Source of the DNA: Cellulophaga sp. L1A9
GTDB taxonomy: Bacteria; Bacteroidota; Bacteroidia; Flavobacteriales; Flavobacteriaceae
DNA: 64,000 nt
NCBI RefSeq assembly: GCF_009797025.1
Contig: NZ_CP047027.1
Coordinates: 4,836,001 to 4,900,000, forward strand
Reading direction: 5' to 3'
Of this stretch, positions 35,836 to 43,969 are shown in pieces (the stretch's first letter is position 1; every line of letters starts with the position of its first letter). Made by a program: the position numbers and the translations under genes. The notes beneath the pieces are model-generated. The model worked only from the letters and a program-made list of their open reading frames with translations. It made no database searches and was not told the origin of the DNA.

Positions 35836-37164
35836 ATGAAAATTTTCAAAAGAATCCTACTCGTTCTTGTACTTGCATTATTTGTTATTGGTTATTTAAA
35901 TTATCCCAAATTAAATCTAATCGCCGGGTTCGCATCAAAAAACATGGCGTCTAGTATTTTTATTGGCGAAAGAACAGCAGCATCCGTAGCTGAAAATGAC
36001 AACAATGTTCCTCTCGTAAAACTAGCAGACGTGAAAATAGCTAAAAATAGTACAACGGGGACTGTATTTGGATTAATGCCAAGGAAAGCGGTTTATAGAG
36101 AAGGTTTAGGATGTGTATTGGTTAATGATTCTTATGATGAAAACAAACCTTATTTACAACCAAATAGAACAAAGGCAATTGATTCATCTTTTCCTTTTGA
36201 GACCTCACAACCACCAGATAGTTTATTTGATCATGTAAATTTCCCTAAATTAAATGCAGCAATAGCACATAGTTTTTCAGATGCTGAACTAAAGAAAACC
36301 CGTACGGTTTTAGTCTACCATAAAGGAAAAATTATTGCAGAAAGATATGCTGACGGATTTAATAAAGAATCACGTATTTTAGGATGGTCCATGACTAAGA
36401 GTATCATAGCTACCTTGTATGGAATGTTAGCATATGAAGGTAAAATAGATTTAGATATGCGGGCACCTATTGCTTCATGGCAAAAGGATGACCGAAAAAA
36501 CATAACGTTAAACCATTTACTACGTATGCAAAGCGGACTTGCTTGGGATGAAAATTACACGACTATTTCTGATGTAACAAAAATGCTTTTCCTAGCTAGT
36601 GATATGACTAAAGTACAGGCAGAAAAAGAAGCGGTAGCCAAACCAACGGAAATTTGGAATTATTCTTCGGGAACTTCTAATCTGCTTTCAGGTATTTTAA
36701 GAGATCGATTTGCAAATCGTCAGGATTATTTAGATTTCCCGTATAAAACTTTAATTGATAAAATAGGAATGCACTCTATGCTCCTAGAAGCTGATATGGA
36801 TGGAAATTACATCGCATCTTCTTATTCTTGGGCAACCACACGTGATTGGGCTAAATTTGGTATTTTATACCTCAATAAAGGAAATTGGAACGGTACGCAG
36901 TTATTTGACGAGAACTGGGTGAATTATATCACCACACCCACAAAACACTCGGATGGTGTATATGGTGCACATTTCTGGTTAAACGCCGGAGGTAAGTTTC
37001 CTGATGTACCCCGAGATATGTTTTCTGCAAACGGATTTCAAGGACAATATGTATTCGTAATCCCTTCTAAAGATTTAGTGGTTGTAAGAACGGGACTTTC
37101 TGAGAACCCTAATTTTAATGTGAATGAATTTCTAAGTGAGATAATAAGTGCTTTAAAAGAGTAA
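35836..37164 (+). CDS. serine hydrolase, class C beta-lactamase family
   Basis: The 442-residue protein has an N-terminal membrane anchor (residues about 5-22) and a beta-lactamase-fold domain. SMTKSIIATLYGMLAYEGKI holds the SxxK nucleophile and base, and IWNYSSGTSNLLSGIL holds the YSS equivalent of YxN. It resembles 6-aminohexanoate-dimer hydrolase and EstB-type esterases more than true AmpC, and the KTG box is degenerate, so antibiotic resistance should not be inferred. It probably hydrolyses an amide or ester in the periplasm. Divergent from the 3D gene. Confidence 0.88.
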   Translation: MKIFKRILLVLVLALFVIGYLNYPKLNLIAGFASKNMASSIFIGERTAASVAENDNNVPLVKLADVKIAKNSTTGTVFGLMPRKAVYREGLGCVLVNDSYDENKPYLQPNRTKAIDSSFPFETSQPPDSLFDHVNFPKLNAAIAHSFSDAELKKTRTVLVYHKGKIIAERYADGFNKESRILGWSMTKSIIATLYGMLAYEGKIDLDMRAPIASWQKDDRKNITLNHLLRMQSGLAWDENYTTISDVTKMLFLASDMTKVQAEKEAVAKPTEIWNYSSGTSNLLSGILRDRFANRQDYLDFPYKTLIDKIGMHSMLLEADMDGNYIASSYSWATTRDWAKFGILYLNKGNWNGTQLFDENWVNYITTPTKHSDGVYGAHFWLNAGGKFPDVPRDMFSANGFQGQYVFVIPSKDLVVVRTGLSENPNFNVNEFLSEIISALKE

Positions 37165-37206
37165 CCCTTTGGTCTTTGAATCTCGTAAAAAACAAATTTT
37201 AAGAAA

Positions 37207-37239
37207 CTCACCACAACTATTCCTTAGTTGACAACAATA
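37207..37239 (+). promoter_or_regulatory. 21-bp-phased direct-repeat element, copy 1
   Basis: CTCACCACAACT (37207-37218) and TTGACAACAATA (37228-37239) are direct repeats starting exactly 21 bp apart. The second overlaps a TTG that could be a -33 element for a weak -7 box (TGTATTTG, 37252-37259). The same 33-bp layout recurs at 38064 and 43970. Confidence 0.65.
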
Positions 37240-37261
37240 TTTTCGAGAACATGTATTTGCA

Positions 37262-37366
37262 TCTTAAATTTACACTGTAGTTAAGATATTAGATTAGTTT
37301 TTCATTTTTCATATAGTGTTCTCGTAAAAAGAGCTTTAACCAATGGTTAAAGCTCTTTTTCAATTT
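37262..37366 (+). ncRNA. candidate small RNA, copy 1
   Basis: A transcript of about 100 nt would start after the box at 37252-37259 and end at the perfect hairpin 37326-37360. Positions 37298-37329 hold a block ending CATATAGTGTTCTCGTAAAA that recurs with one missing T at 38154-38184. There is no ORF longer than nine codons. Spacing from the direct repeats to this block is 70 bp here and 69 bp in copy 2, which argues for a duplicated functional unit. Confidence 0.55.
37326..37360. terminator. bidirectional terminator
   Basis: AAAAAGAGCTTTAACC and its exact complement flank AAT. It ends the candidate small RNA on the plus strand and the DEAD-like gene on the minus strand. Confidence 0.88.
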
Positions 37367-37384
37367 ATTAAACCTGCTAAAAGA

Positions 37385-37999
37385 TTATTTGGTTTCTACA
37401 ATATGCGCATTCGCCATAAATGCGTCTTGCATACGAGTCATACGTTCATCAAACTCAGTTCCAAATACAATATATTGGCATTTTTCTAAACTCTCTGGTG
37501 TTCTAATTAAATCTGAATATGCACTTGCTTTAATTAAAAATTCCGCATCTTCAACCATAAACATTTTAAGAGCTCCTAGGTTAATTCCATTTAAATAGAA
37601 TATTTTATTCAACCGTTTAGGTGTTGCAATAACAACATCTACACCATCGTAAATATCGGCACGCTGGTCTTCCAAATTCTGCTCATCGTATGCACAATAG
37701 ACCCGTAAGTCCATTCTGCGTATGTACTTATCAAACTCTGCTGCCAACTCAAGCGCAGATTTTTTATCTTTTACAAAAATCAATGCTCGGGGCGCATCTT
37801 CAAAAGGCTTACATTCTAATTTCTGAAGTACCGCGATAACAATGGCTGTCGTTTTACCTGCTCCCTGAGGTGCAATCCCAAAAACACTTGCACCTCCCTT
37901 TATTTTAGGGAGTATTGCTTTTTGGAATTCTGTATACTGTGTAATTCCATGATTACTTAGGACTTCTTTTAATTCTGGCTGTAACTTTTTAAACGACAT
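37385..37999 (-). CDS. single-domain DEAD-like helicase protein with degenerate motif II
   Basis: The 204-residue product covers only the N-terminal RecA-like domain of a DEAD-box helicase: a Q-motif-like FQKAILP, Walker A IAPQGAGKTT (43-51), and ATPKRL (motif Ib). Motif II reads VEDAEF (149-154), so the usual DEAD is lost, and the SAT motif is replaced by FGTE. No C-terminal helicase domain follows; the stop is followed by a terminator, and no second-half sequence was seen. It may bind RNA or ATP without unwinding, or regulate other helicases. Two small-RNA-like copies flank it. Confidence 0.8.
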   Translation of the reverse strand: MSFKKLQPELKEVLSNHGITQYTEFQKAILPKIKGGASVFGIAPQGAGKTTAIVIAVLQKLECKPFEDAPRALIFVKDKKSALELAAEFDKYIRRMDLRVYCAYDEQNLEDQRADIYDGVDVVIATPKRLNKIFYLNGINLGALKMFMVEDAEFLIKASAYSDLIRTPESLEKCQYIVFGTEFDERMTRMQDAFMANAHIVETK

Positions 38000-38063
38000 A
38001 ATTTGATGTATTCGAAATAGTTTTTTTGTATTCTTTTTAAGCTAAATAACAACTTTTAAAACG

Positions 38064-38096
38064 TTCACCACAATTATGGAGGTGTTCACAACAATA
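38064..38096 (+). promoter_or_regulatory. 21-bp-phased direct-repeat element, copy 2
   Basis: TTCACCACAATT (38064-38075) and TTCACAACAATA (38085-38096) start 21 bp apart and align without gaps to copy 1. It lies upstream of the second candidate small RNA and divergently upstream of the DEAD-like gene at 37999, so it might affect both. Confidence 0.65.
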
Positions 38097-38117
38097 GTTT
38101 TAAAAAGGTATATGTCT

Positions 38118-38216
38118 TGTATACTTTAGCAGTGTAATCAAAACGAAATAAAATTTTTCATTTTCATATAGTGTTCTCGTAAAAGGCCTTTTCTTAATTG
38201 AATAGGTCTTTTTTAA
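38118..38216 (+). ncRNA. candidate small RNA, copy 2
   Basis: The conserved block at 38154-38184 (ending CATATAGTGTTCTCGTAAAA) is followed at once by a hairpin (AAAAGGCCT with AGGTCTTTT, one G-U pair, 38181-38210) and a T run. Upstream sequence aligns with copy 1 in length and partly in sequence. No coding potential was seen. The transcription start is inferred by analogy and is uncertain. Confidence 0.55.
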
Positions 38217-38264
38217 TTCCCTAAAGTGAAACTATACGTATACAGTATTCATATTCCACCCGGT

Positions 38265-39119
38265 TTAAGGAATCCATTTATTTTTACCAAAGTCGGGCTT
38301 ACGCTTTTCTAAAAAGGCATTCCTACCCTCTTTAGCTTCCTCTGTCATATAAGCCAAACGTGTAGCTTCACCCGCAAATACTTGCTGCCCCACCATACCA
38401 TCATCAGTTAGATTCATAGCAAATTTAAGCATCTTTATAGAGGTTGGCGATTTTTCTAAAATCTCTTGCGCCCACTGAAAAGCAGTATCCTCTAATTCAT
38501 CATGAGGAATAACAGCATTTACCATACCCATTTCAAAAGCTTCTTGAGCAGAATAATTTCGTCCTAGAAAGAAAATTTCTCTCGCTTTTTTCTGACCTAC
38601 CATTTTTGCTAAATATGCAGAACCATACCCGCCATCAAAACTAGTAACATCGGCATCCGTTTGCTTAAATATGGCGTGTTCTTTACTCGCTAATGTTAAA
38701 TCACAAACCACATGTAAAGAATGTCCGCCACCTACTGCCCAACCAGGAACTACCGCTATAACTGCTTTTGGCATAAACCGAATTAAGCGCTGGACTTCTA
38801 ATATATTTAAGCGATGCATTCCATCCTCACCAACATACCCTTGATCTCCCCTAGCTCTTTGATCGCCACCGCTGCAAAAAGAATACACCCCATCTTTCGT
38901 TGATGGCCCTTCTGCTGCTAACAAAACAACTCCTATAGAAGTGTCTTCTTGTGCATCATAAAATGCTTGGTATAATTCACTTGTAGTTTTTGGTCTAAAT
39001 GCATTACGCACATTTGGTCTATTAAATGCTATACGCGCAACTCCATCACACTTTTTATAGGTAATATCTTCAAACTCTTTTACCGTTTTCCAGTCGATTT
39101 TTTTCATTTTCAATTTCAC
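38265..39119 (-). CDS. menB: 1,4-dihydroxy-2-naphthoyl-CoA synthase
   Basis: The 284-residue crotonase-fold enzyme matches MenB: WKTVKEFEDITYKK at the start, FNRPNVRNAFRPKT, the oxyanion segment GVYSFCSGGDQRARG, VPGWAVGGGHSLHVVCDLTLAS, TDADVTSFDGGYGSAYLA and the C-terminal NAFLEKRKPDFGKNKWIP. MenB closes the naphthoquinone ring in menaquinone synthesis, the respiratory quinone of this phylum. Other men genes are not adjacent. An in-frame ATG at 39107 (MKKIDW) is an equally good start. Confidence 0.95.
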   Translation of the reverse strand: MKLKMKKIDWKTVKEFEDITYKKCDGVARIAFNRPNVRNAFRPKTTSELYQAFYDAQEDTSIGVVLLAAEGPSTKDGVYSFCSGGDQRARGDQGYVGEDGMHRLNILEVQRLIRFMPKAVIAVVPGWAVGGGHSLHVVCDLTLASKEHAIFKQTDADVTSFDGGYGSAYLAKMVGQKKAREIFFLGRNYSAQEAFEMGMVNAVIPHDELEDTAFQWAQEILEKSPTSIKMLKFAMNLTDDGMVGQQVFAGEATRLAYMTEEAKEGRNAFLEKRKPDFGKNKWIP

Positions 39120-39129
39120 TTTAATGCTT

Positions 39130-39137
39130 CAAAGATA
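39130..39137 (-). promoter_or_regulatory. -7 box of menB
   Basis: On the minus strand TATCTTTG, a full consensus match, lies 11 bp upstream of the first menB ATG and 23 bp upstream of the second, which slightly favours the second start. Confidence 0.6.
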
Positions 39138-39229
39138 AGAGAAAATATATGGATAGTTTAGTGAAACACCAATGGTCTTCTTAGACTTTCAAACCGTTTT
39201 TAGAATGATGGAAAAGAGCTCTTCTGTTC

Positions 39230-40465
39230 CTAAGAATTTTTAGCTTCTATCCATTTAGCCATATACTTGGTACTTTGCATACTTTGATGTTGCAATAACC
39301 CCCCTACTATATTGTTTTGTCTATGGAGTATTATGTTTTTTTGGAGTTTTTCTAAAATCATTACAAACTGATTTTCTAAACGGACAGCATCATAGTTAGA
39401 TTTTAGAATTTTATATCCGTTAGCCTGAGCTTCTATCCATTGCTCTTCCTTAGTATATAATGCAACGGCTTTCCTAACAAAGTCTACCTCATCTGTAGCA
39501 ATTGCACCATTCCATGGCAAATTATCTGCCATGCCCTCTGCTCCAATAGCTGTAGTTATACTTGGCGTACCAAAACGCATACTATCTAGAAGTTTTCCTT
39601 TAATTCCTGCTCCAAAACGCAAAGGTGCTAAATTCAACTTTGCACTTGTAAAAGTATCTTTTAAATTTTTCGTAAATCCCTGAATATAGAAACCTTCAAT
39701 AGGTTTATGCATTTGCAAAACTTGTTGGGAGAGGTATGAACCATAAATATGCAAATTAGCGCCTGGTAATTCTTTTTTTATTTGAGGCCAAATTTTAGTT
39801 TTCAACCACAATACCGCGTCTACATTAGGAGCATGCTTACCATTACCAATGCATATGAAATCTTTTCGATTTAAAAAATTTGGATACTGCGCTATTTGCT
39901 CCTCTGAAACTGCATGTACCATAAAAGGCAAGTGGAGTAATAATGCTGGATCTATTTTAGCCTCTTCTTGTAAAATTTGCATTTCAAAACTTGAAATAAT
40001 CAATGAGAGATCACAGCGGTATATACTAGCCAATTCTCTTTTAGCCACATCACTTTGGAGCCATAAAGAAGCAGAGAATGGACTATTTTTTTTGAATAAT
40101 TCTTGACGGATAATTCGTAAACTATGCACATCTTCTGTGTCTAAAATACGTATGGCATCAGGGACGTGTTCTGCAACTCTCCATCCAAACTGTTCTTCAA
40201 TGATAAAACGATCAAAAACAACAACATCAGGCTGTAACTCTGAGATAAAAACATCAAAAGACGGGTTATTTAATTCAATTTTCGCCTTGACAATATTTAA
40301 TTCCTGTAAATCTATGGTAAATTGAGATTCGGCCGCCGTACTTGCAAAAGTAACCTGAACGTTGTTTTGAAGAAAAACCTGAAGCAATTGCATGATTCGG
40401 GTTCCCGCAGCAGTGGTAAGCTCAGGCCAATTAACACCTATAAATAGCACTTTTTGCATTCGCAT
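39230..40465 (-). CDS. glycosyltransferase, GT4-like
   Basis: The 411-residue protein has a two-Rossmann GT-B layout: an N-terminal GVNWPELTTAAGTRIMQLLQ, and the nucleotide-sugar half with FICIGNGKHAPNVDAVLWL, HIYGSYLS and the acceptor-type NLAPLRFGAGIKGKLLDSMRFGTPSITTAIGAEGM. The sugar and acceptor are not predictable. It starts 2 bp after the second helicase gene on the same strand, so they are co-transcribed, an odd pairing with no obvious shared function. No other polysaccharide gene is next to it. Confidence 0.85.
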   Translation of the reverse strand: MRMQKVLFIGVNWPELTTAAGTRIMQLLQVFLQNNVQVTFASTAAESQFTIDLQELNIVKAKIELNNPSFDVFISELQPDVVVFDRFIIEEQFGWRVAEHVPDAIRILDTEDVHSLRIIRQELFKKNSPFSASLWLQSDVAKRELASIYRCDLSLIISSFEMQILQEEAKIDPALLLHLPFMVHAVSEEQIAQYPNFLNRKDFICIGNGKHAPNVDAVLWLKTKIWPQIKKELPGANLHIYGSYLSQQVLQMHKPIEGFYIQGFTKNLKDTFTSAKLNLAPLRFGAGIKGKLLDSMRFGTPSITTAIGAEGMADNLPWNGAIATDEVDFVRKAVALYTKEEQWIEAQANGYKILKSNYDAVRLENQFVMILEKLQKNIILHRQNNIVGGLLQHQSMQSTKYMAKWIEAKNS

Positions 40466-40467
40466 GT

Positions 40468-41979
40468 CTATAGTTTCTCAGAAAATTTTTGAGAGATTTT
40501 TAAACGTAATTTACGCTCATAATCTTCCGCCAGCCATTCTTTGTAGTTTTTAGTATTGTTCATAATACAATACGAATATAAACGAACACGATATTCAATA
40601 TCATCTTTGAGTTGTTTGGCAAGAATTCGTGCATCAAAAACATCCTCGCTATTTTCAATACAGATTCTAGCATGCTGTTCAATACTATGTTCCAGAACCA
40701 ATTTGGATTTTTTTCCTGCTGCAAAAACTTTTTTATACTCTTCTTTTACATCAAAACTTAAGTTATCAGATTTAGAGAATTGCGCACGTAAATCATCCGG
40801 CATTTCATACACAAAATCACGTTCAATTTCTTCATCATTTCTAATGTTTTCCAGATAAAACTCTGGGAAAAGAAAAATTTCTTTCCAATCAATTGGAGCA
40901 TCCCACATACCAAAACGTGCAACATTATTCCCCATATCAATTACGGTAAATTTATCTTTATTTGGCAAAATACGGGAACCTCTACCAATCATTTGAAAAT
41001 ATAGGGTGAGTGATTTTGTTGCTCTGTTTAATATAATAGTTTCTACTGTGGGCTCATCAAAACCAGTGGTAAGAATACTCACCGAGGAAAGGATTGCTCC
41101 AGGGGTTTCAGAAAACCACTTTAAGATTTCTTTTCGTTCTGTAGCCGTATTTTTATTATCTAAGTGGCGTATAGTATAACCCGCTTTTTTAAAAGATTCA
41201 TATACATACCTAGACGTATTGATCCCATTATTAAAAATTAACGTTTTTGTGCCTTTTGCAATATCCTCATAGGTTGATATTAACTTGGTAACCATACCAT
41301 AATTACCATAAAGTTCATCAGAAGATTTTACAGTATAATCGCCGCCAACACCTAATTTAAGTGTTTTTAAACTTACATCTTTATGGTACACCTCGGCTTT
41401 CGCTAGAAAATTCTTATCAATTAAAGATTGTATCGATTCACCGATGATTAGCTTCTTATAGTTATCCTTCATCGGAAGCTTAATATTGGAGCTCAGCGGA
41501 GTAGCCGTAACCCCAAGAATAACTGCTTTTTCGAAATATTTAAAAAGTTTACGAAAAGAGTTATAGTGAGCTTCATCAATAATAACAAGACCTATATCAT
41601 TAAGCTCTACTTTATCTTCCTGAAGTCTATTGTTCAGTGTTTCTACCATAGCCACGAAACACATATATTCATCTTGATCTACAAGCTCTTTAACACTACT
41701 GTTAATAACCTTATTTTTAACGCCAAAAGTTTTTAGCATTCTAGAGGTCTGAGCCCCTAGTTCTATTCGATGCGTTAGCACAATTACTTTTTTCTTACGT
41801 TCGGTAATAAAACGACGCGCAATTTCTGAAAAAACTACTGTTTTTCCTCCCCCTGTGGGTAGTTGATATAAGAGATTAACATCGTCGTTAGATTCATTTA
41901 AAAACGTAAAAATAGTATTCAAATCTTCTAACTGATAATCGTAAAGTGTCTTTTCTGTTGTATGGTTTTGTACCTTCAA
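40468..41979 (-). CDS. DEAD/DEAH-box SF2 helicase, paralogue 2
   Basis: The 503-residue protein matches the 17803-19356 helicase along its whole length. Walker A LLYQLPTGGGKTVVFSE, LVIIDEAHYNSFRKLF, GVTATPLSS, SILTTGFDEPTVETIILNRATKSL and QMIGRGSRIL are nearly the same, and so is the C-terminal EHSIEQHARICIENSEDVFDA block. Clear paralogy implies duplication before or within the family. The substrate (RNA or DNA) is unknown. It is coupled to a glycosyltransferase gene. Confidence 0.88.
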   Translation of the reverse strand: MKVQNHTTEKTLYDYQLEDLNTIFTFLNESNDDVNLLYQLPTGGGKTVVFSEIARRFITERKKKVIVLTHRIELGAQTSRMLKTFGVKNKVINSSVKELVDQDEYMCFVAMVETLNNRLQEDKVELNDIGLVIIDEAHYNSFRKLFKYFEKAVILGVTATPLSSNIKLPMKDNYKKLIIGESIQSLIDKNFLAKAEVYHKDVSLKTLKLGVGGDYTVKSSDELYGNYGMVTKLISTYEDIAKGTKTLIFNNGINTSRYVYESFKKAGYTIRHLDNKNTATERKEILKWFSETPGAILSSVSILTTGFDEPTVETIILNRATKSLTLYFQMIGRGSRILPNKDKFTVIDMGNNVARFGMWDAPIDWKEIFLFPEFYLENIRNDEEIERDFVYEMPDDLRAQFSKSDNLSFDVKEEYKKVFAAGKKSKLVLEHSIEQHARICIENSEDVFDARILAKQLKDDIEYRVRLYSYCIMNNTKNYKEWLAEDYERKLRLKISQKFSEKL

Positions 41980-42098
41980 AAGCTGCCCAAGATTTAAATT
42001 TTAGCTGGTATTTCTGTTATTTATGTACAAAAATGCCAATTTTACAAAACTAGCAGATTTTTGTGCTTAAATAAAATATTAGTTCTTAAATAAATTTT

Positions 42099-42611
42099 TT
42101 AAGTATCAATTTTATCTAAAACTCTAGAAAAGTCTTCAAGGTTTGGCCAACGCTGTTCCTCTACAGAAGTATAAATAACAGCAATACGTTTATTAAAATT
42201 TGGCAACAGGTTTTCCTGAGAAATATAGGTAATCGCTTGATCAAATGAGTTGAGCATACTTTTGTAAAACGTATCTGCGACATTCTTTTCTGAGGAAAAA
42301 GATTGTGCTATTTCTAGATTATACAACATCAAATCTGCCAAAAGATAAGACTCTACCCCAAGTTTGAGGTAATGCTTTATAAATTTTTGAGCGATAGATC
42401 TTCGTGCCCGTGCTCTTTTACGCCGAATAGGAAAATATTCATTTGAAATTTTAATTTTTGCCGCTTGAATTAGCTTATCCTCTTTTGGGTTGAAGATAAA
42501 ATCATAATATTCTTTGACCACAGGAAATCTTACATACAAATCTACAAGTTGTGCTTCCAATTCTTTTTTTGGTGCTTCTGATACGAATTTTTTCAAGGCT
42601 GTCTTACTCAT
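42099..42611 (-). CDS. conserved hypothetical helical protein (DUF6155-like)
   Basis: The 170 residues are mostly helical and basic in the middle (IRRKRARARRSIAQKFIKHY), with no signal or membrane segment. The N-terminal pattern (TALKKFVSEAPKKELEAQLVDLYVRF) and a following EYYDFIFNP segment remind me of DUF6155 proteins of Bacteroidota, but I am not certain. It has an excellent promoter whose -7 box ends six bases before the ATG, implying a leaderless mRNA. Divergent from rpoD. Confidence 0.75.
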   Translation of the reverse strand: MSKTALKKFVSEAPKKELEAQLVDLYVRFPVVKEYYDFIFNPKEDKLIQAAKIKISNEYFPIRRKRARARRSIAQKFIKHYLKLGVESYLLADLMLYNLEIAQSFSSEKNVADTFYKSMLNSFDQAITYISQENLLPNFNKRIAVIYTSVEEQRWPNLEDFSRVLDKIDT

Positions 42612-42617
42612 AGACTA

Positions 42618-42649
42618 CAAAGATAAGCTGCTCAAAAGTTGGAGGCAAA
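42618..42649 (-). promoter_or_regulatory. promoter of the DUF6155-like gene (leaderless)
   Basis: On the minus strand TTTG, a 20-bp spacer and TATCTTTG (42618-42625) match both promoter elements. Only TAGTCT separates the box from the ATG, so transcription should begin at or beside the start codon. Confidence 0.72.
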
Positions 42650-42755
42650 TTTTCCGATTCCTTAAATTTTTCATAAATATGAGGCTTATTTACCCATATA
42701 TTAGGAAATGTCTTTTTTAAAACGTATAATGTAAGTTCGAACAATAGATAGATAT

Positions 42756-43619
42756 ATGAGGCAACTTAAGATAATTAAGCAAGTAACTAATAGAGAGTCA
42801 AAATCATTAGATAAATACTTGCAAGATATCAGTAAAATAGATTTAATAACCGCAAATGAGGAGGTTGATTTAGCGCAACGAATTAGAGAAGGTGATCAAT
42901 TAGCCTTAGAAAAATTAACTACGGCAAATTTACGTTTTGTAGTATCTGTTGCTAAACAATACCAGAATCAAGGCTTAACATTGCCCGATTTAATTAATGA
43001 AGGAAACGTTGGTTTAGTAAAAGCAGCCAAACGTTTTGATGAAACAAGAGGGTTTAAATTTATTTCATATGCAGTTTGGTGGATTAGACAAGCGATTTTA
43101 CAAGCATTAGCAGAGCAATCTCGTATTGTACGGTTACCGCTGAATAAGATTGGTTCTATAAACAAGATTAAAAAAGCTTTTTCTTATTTAGAGCAAGCAC
43201 ATGAAAGACCTCCTTCTGCAGAAGAAATTGCAAAAGAGTTAGAAATGACCGTGAGTGAAGTACAGCAGTCTCTTAAGAATACGGGAAGACACGTATCTAT
43301 GGATGCTCCCTTAAAAGAAGGGGAAGATTCTAACTTGTACAATGTAATAGGATCAGGAGAATCTCCTAACCCTGATAAACAATTATTACAACAGTCTTTA
43401 AATATTGAAATCAATAGAGCGTTAGAGACTTTGTCGCAACGTGAAGCAGATGTAGTAAAACTTTATTATGGTATTGGTGATCAACATTCTATGACCTTAG
43501 AAGAAATAGGTCAGACTTTTGATTTAACACGTGAACGTGTACGTCAAATTAGAGAAAAGGCAATTCGTAAATTGAAACACAATTCTCGAAGTAAAATACT
43601 TAAAACCTATTTAGGTTAA
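42756..43619 (+). CDS. rpoD: primary sigma factor RpoD (Bacteroidota type)
   Basis: The 287-residue sigma-70 protein starts [25 protein letters not shown]. It lacks region 1.1 and the long non-conserved insert, as in the Bacteroidota primary sigma. Region 2 ([58 protein letters not shown]), region 3 and region 4 ([27 protein letters not shown]) are complete. It recognises the TTTG/TANNTTTG promoters seen in this window. Monocistronic, with a strong terminator. Confidence 0.96.
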   Translation: MRQLKIIKQVTNRESKSLDKYLQDISKIDLITANEEVDLAQRIREGDQLALEKLTTANLRFVVSVAKQYQNQGLTLPDLINEGNVGLVKAAKRFDETRGFKFISYAVWWIRQAILQALAEQSRIVRLPLNKIGSINKIKKAFSYLEQAHERPPSAEEIAKELEMTVSEVQQSLKNTGRHVSMDAPLKEGEDSNLYNVIGSGESPNPDKQLLQQSLNIEINRALETLSQREADVVKLYYGIGDQHSMTLEEIGQTFDLTRERVRQIREKAIRKLKHNSRSKILKTYLG

Positions 43620-43622
43620 AAT

Positions 43623-43654
43623 AAAAAAAGGCTCGCAATTTGCGAGCCTTTTTT
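43623..43654. terminator. bidirectional terminator, rpoD and small peptides
   Basis: AAAAAAAGGCTCGCAA and TTGCGAGCCTTTTTT form a perfect stem. It ends rpoD rightward and the small-peptide transcript leftward. Confidence 0.92.
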
Positions 43655-43674
43655 ATGGATATAATTCTCTTTTT

Positions 43675-43776
43675 CTAAGAACGATTTAATTCGTTGATAT
43701 TATAATTACCTAATATTTCATTCAAATTATTGATGAAATTTACATAAGCTGAGTTTTCTTGATTCTTGTTTGACAT
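43675..43776 (-). CDS. 33-residue peptide, downstream member of a tandem pair
   Basis: An ATG at 43776 starts 33 codons ending in TAG. The middle reads YVNFINNLNEILGNYNINEL. It aligns without gaps to the peptide encoded at 43810-43908 through the pattern Y-x-x-F-h-x-x-L-N-E-I-L and a later E-L. There is no signal peptide; an amphipathic helix is likely. The start is 33 bp after the upstream ORF and the stop is 21 bp before the terminator, so the gene fits the transcript exactly. Confidence 0.6.
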   Translation of the reverse strand: MSNKNQENSAYVNFINNLNEILGNYNINELNRS

Positions 43777-43809
43777 AGGTTTATTTTGTTTATACGTTAA
43801 TGCCTCTTT

Positions 43810-43908
43810 TTAAAAAAAATCTAATTCTACTAATTCATTTAAACTTAAAATCTCATTGAGATCTTGTAAGAATGATAAATATTCTTCTCCGTAGGTATCG
43901 TAAAGCAT
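43810..43908 (-). CDS. 32-residue peptide, upstream member of a tandem pair
   Basis: An ATG at 43908 starts 32 codons ending in TAA. The core is EEYLSFLQDLNEILSLNELV, sharing YxxF and LNEIL with the neighbour at 43675-43776. It is acidic and helical, with no signal. The phased direct repeats at 43970-44002 lie 62 bp upstream. Conservation between the two tandem frames is the main evidence that both are translated. Confidence 0.6.
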   Translation of the reverse strand: MLYDTYGEEYLSFLQDLNEILSLNELVELDFF

Positions 43909-43969
43909 AATTAAAGGATTTGGGTTAATTACACCATAAATGTATATGAATAGTTGAAGTGTTACAATT

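Noticed and set aside
35836..37164. Beta-lactam resistance gene
   Set aside because: The SxxK is present but the KTG box is degenerate and the sequence is closer to amide/ester hydrolases of the family.
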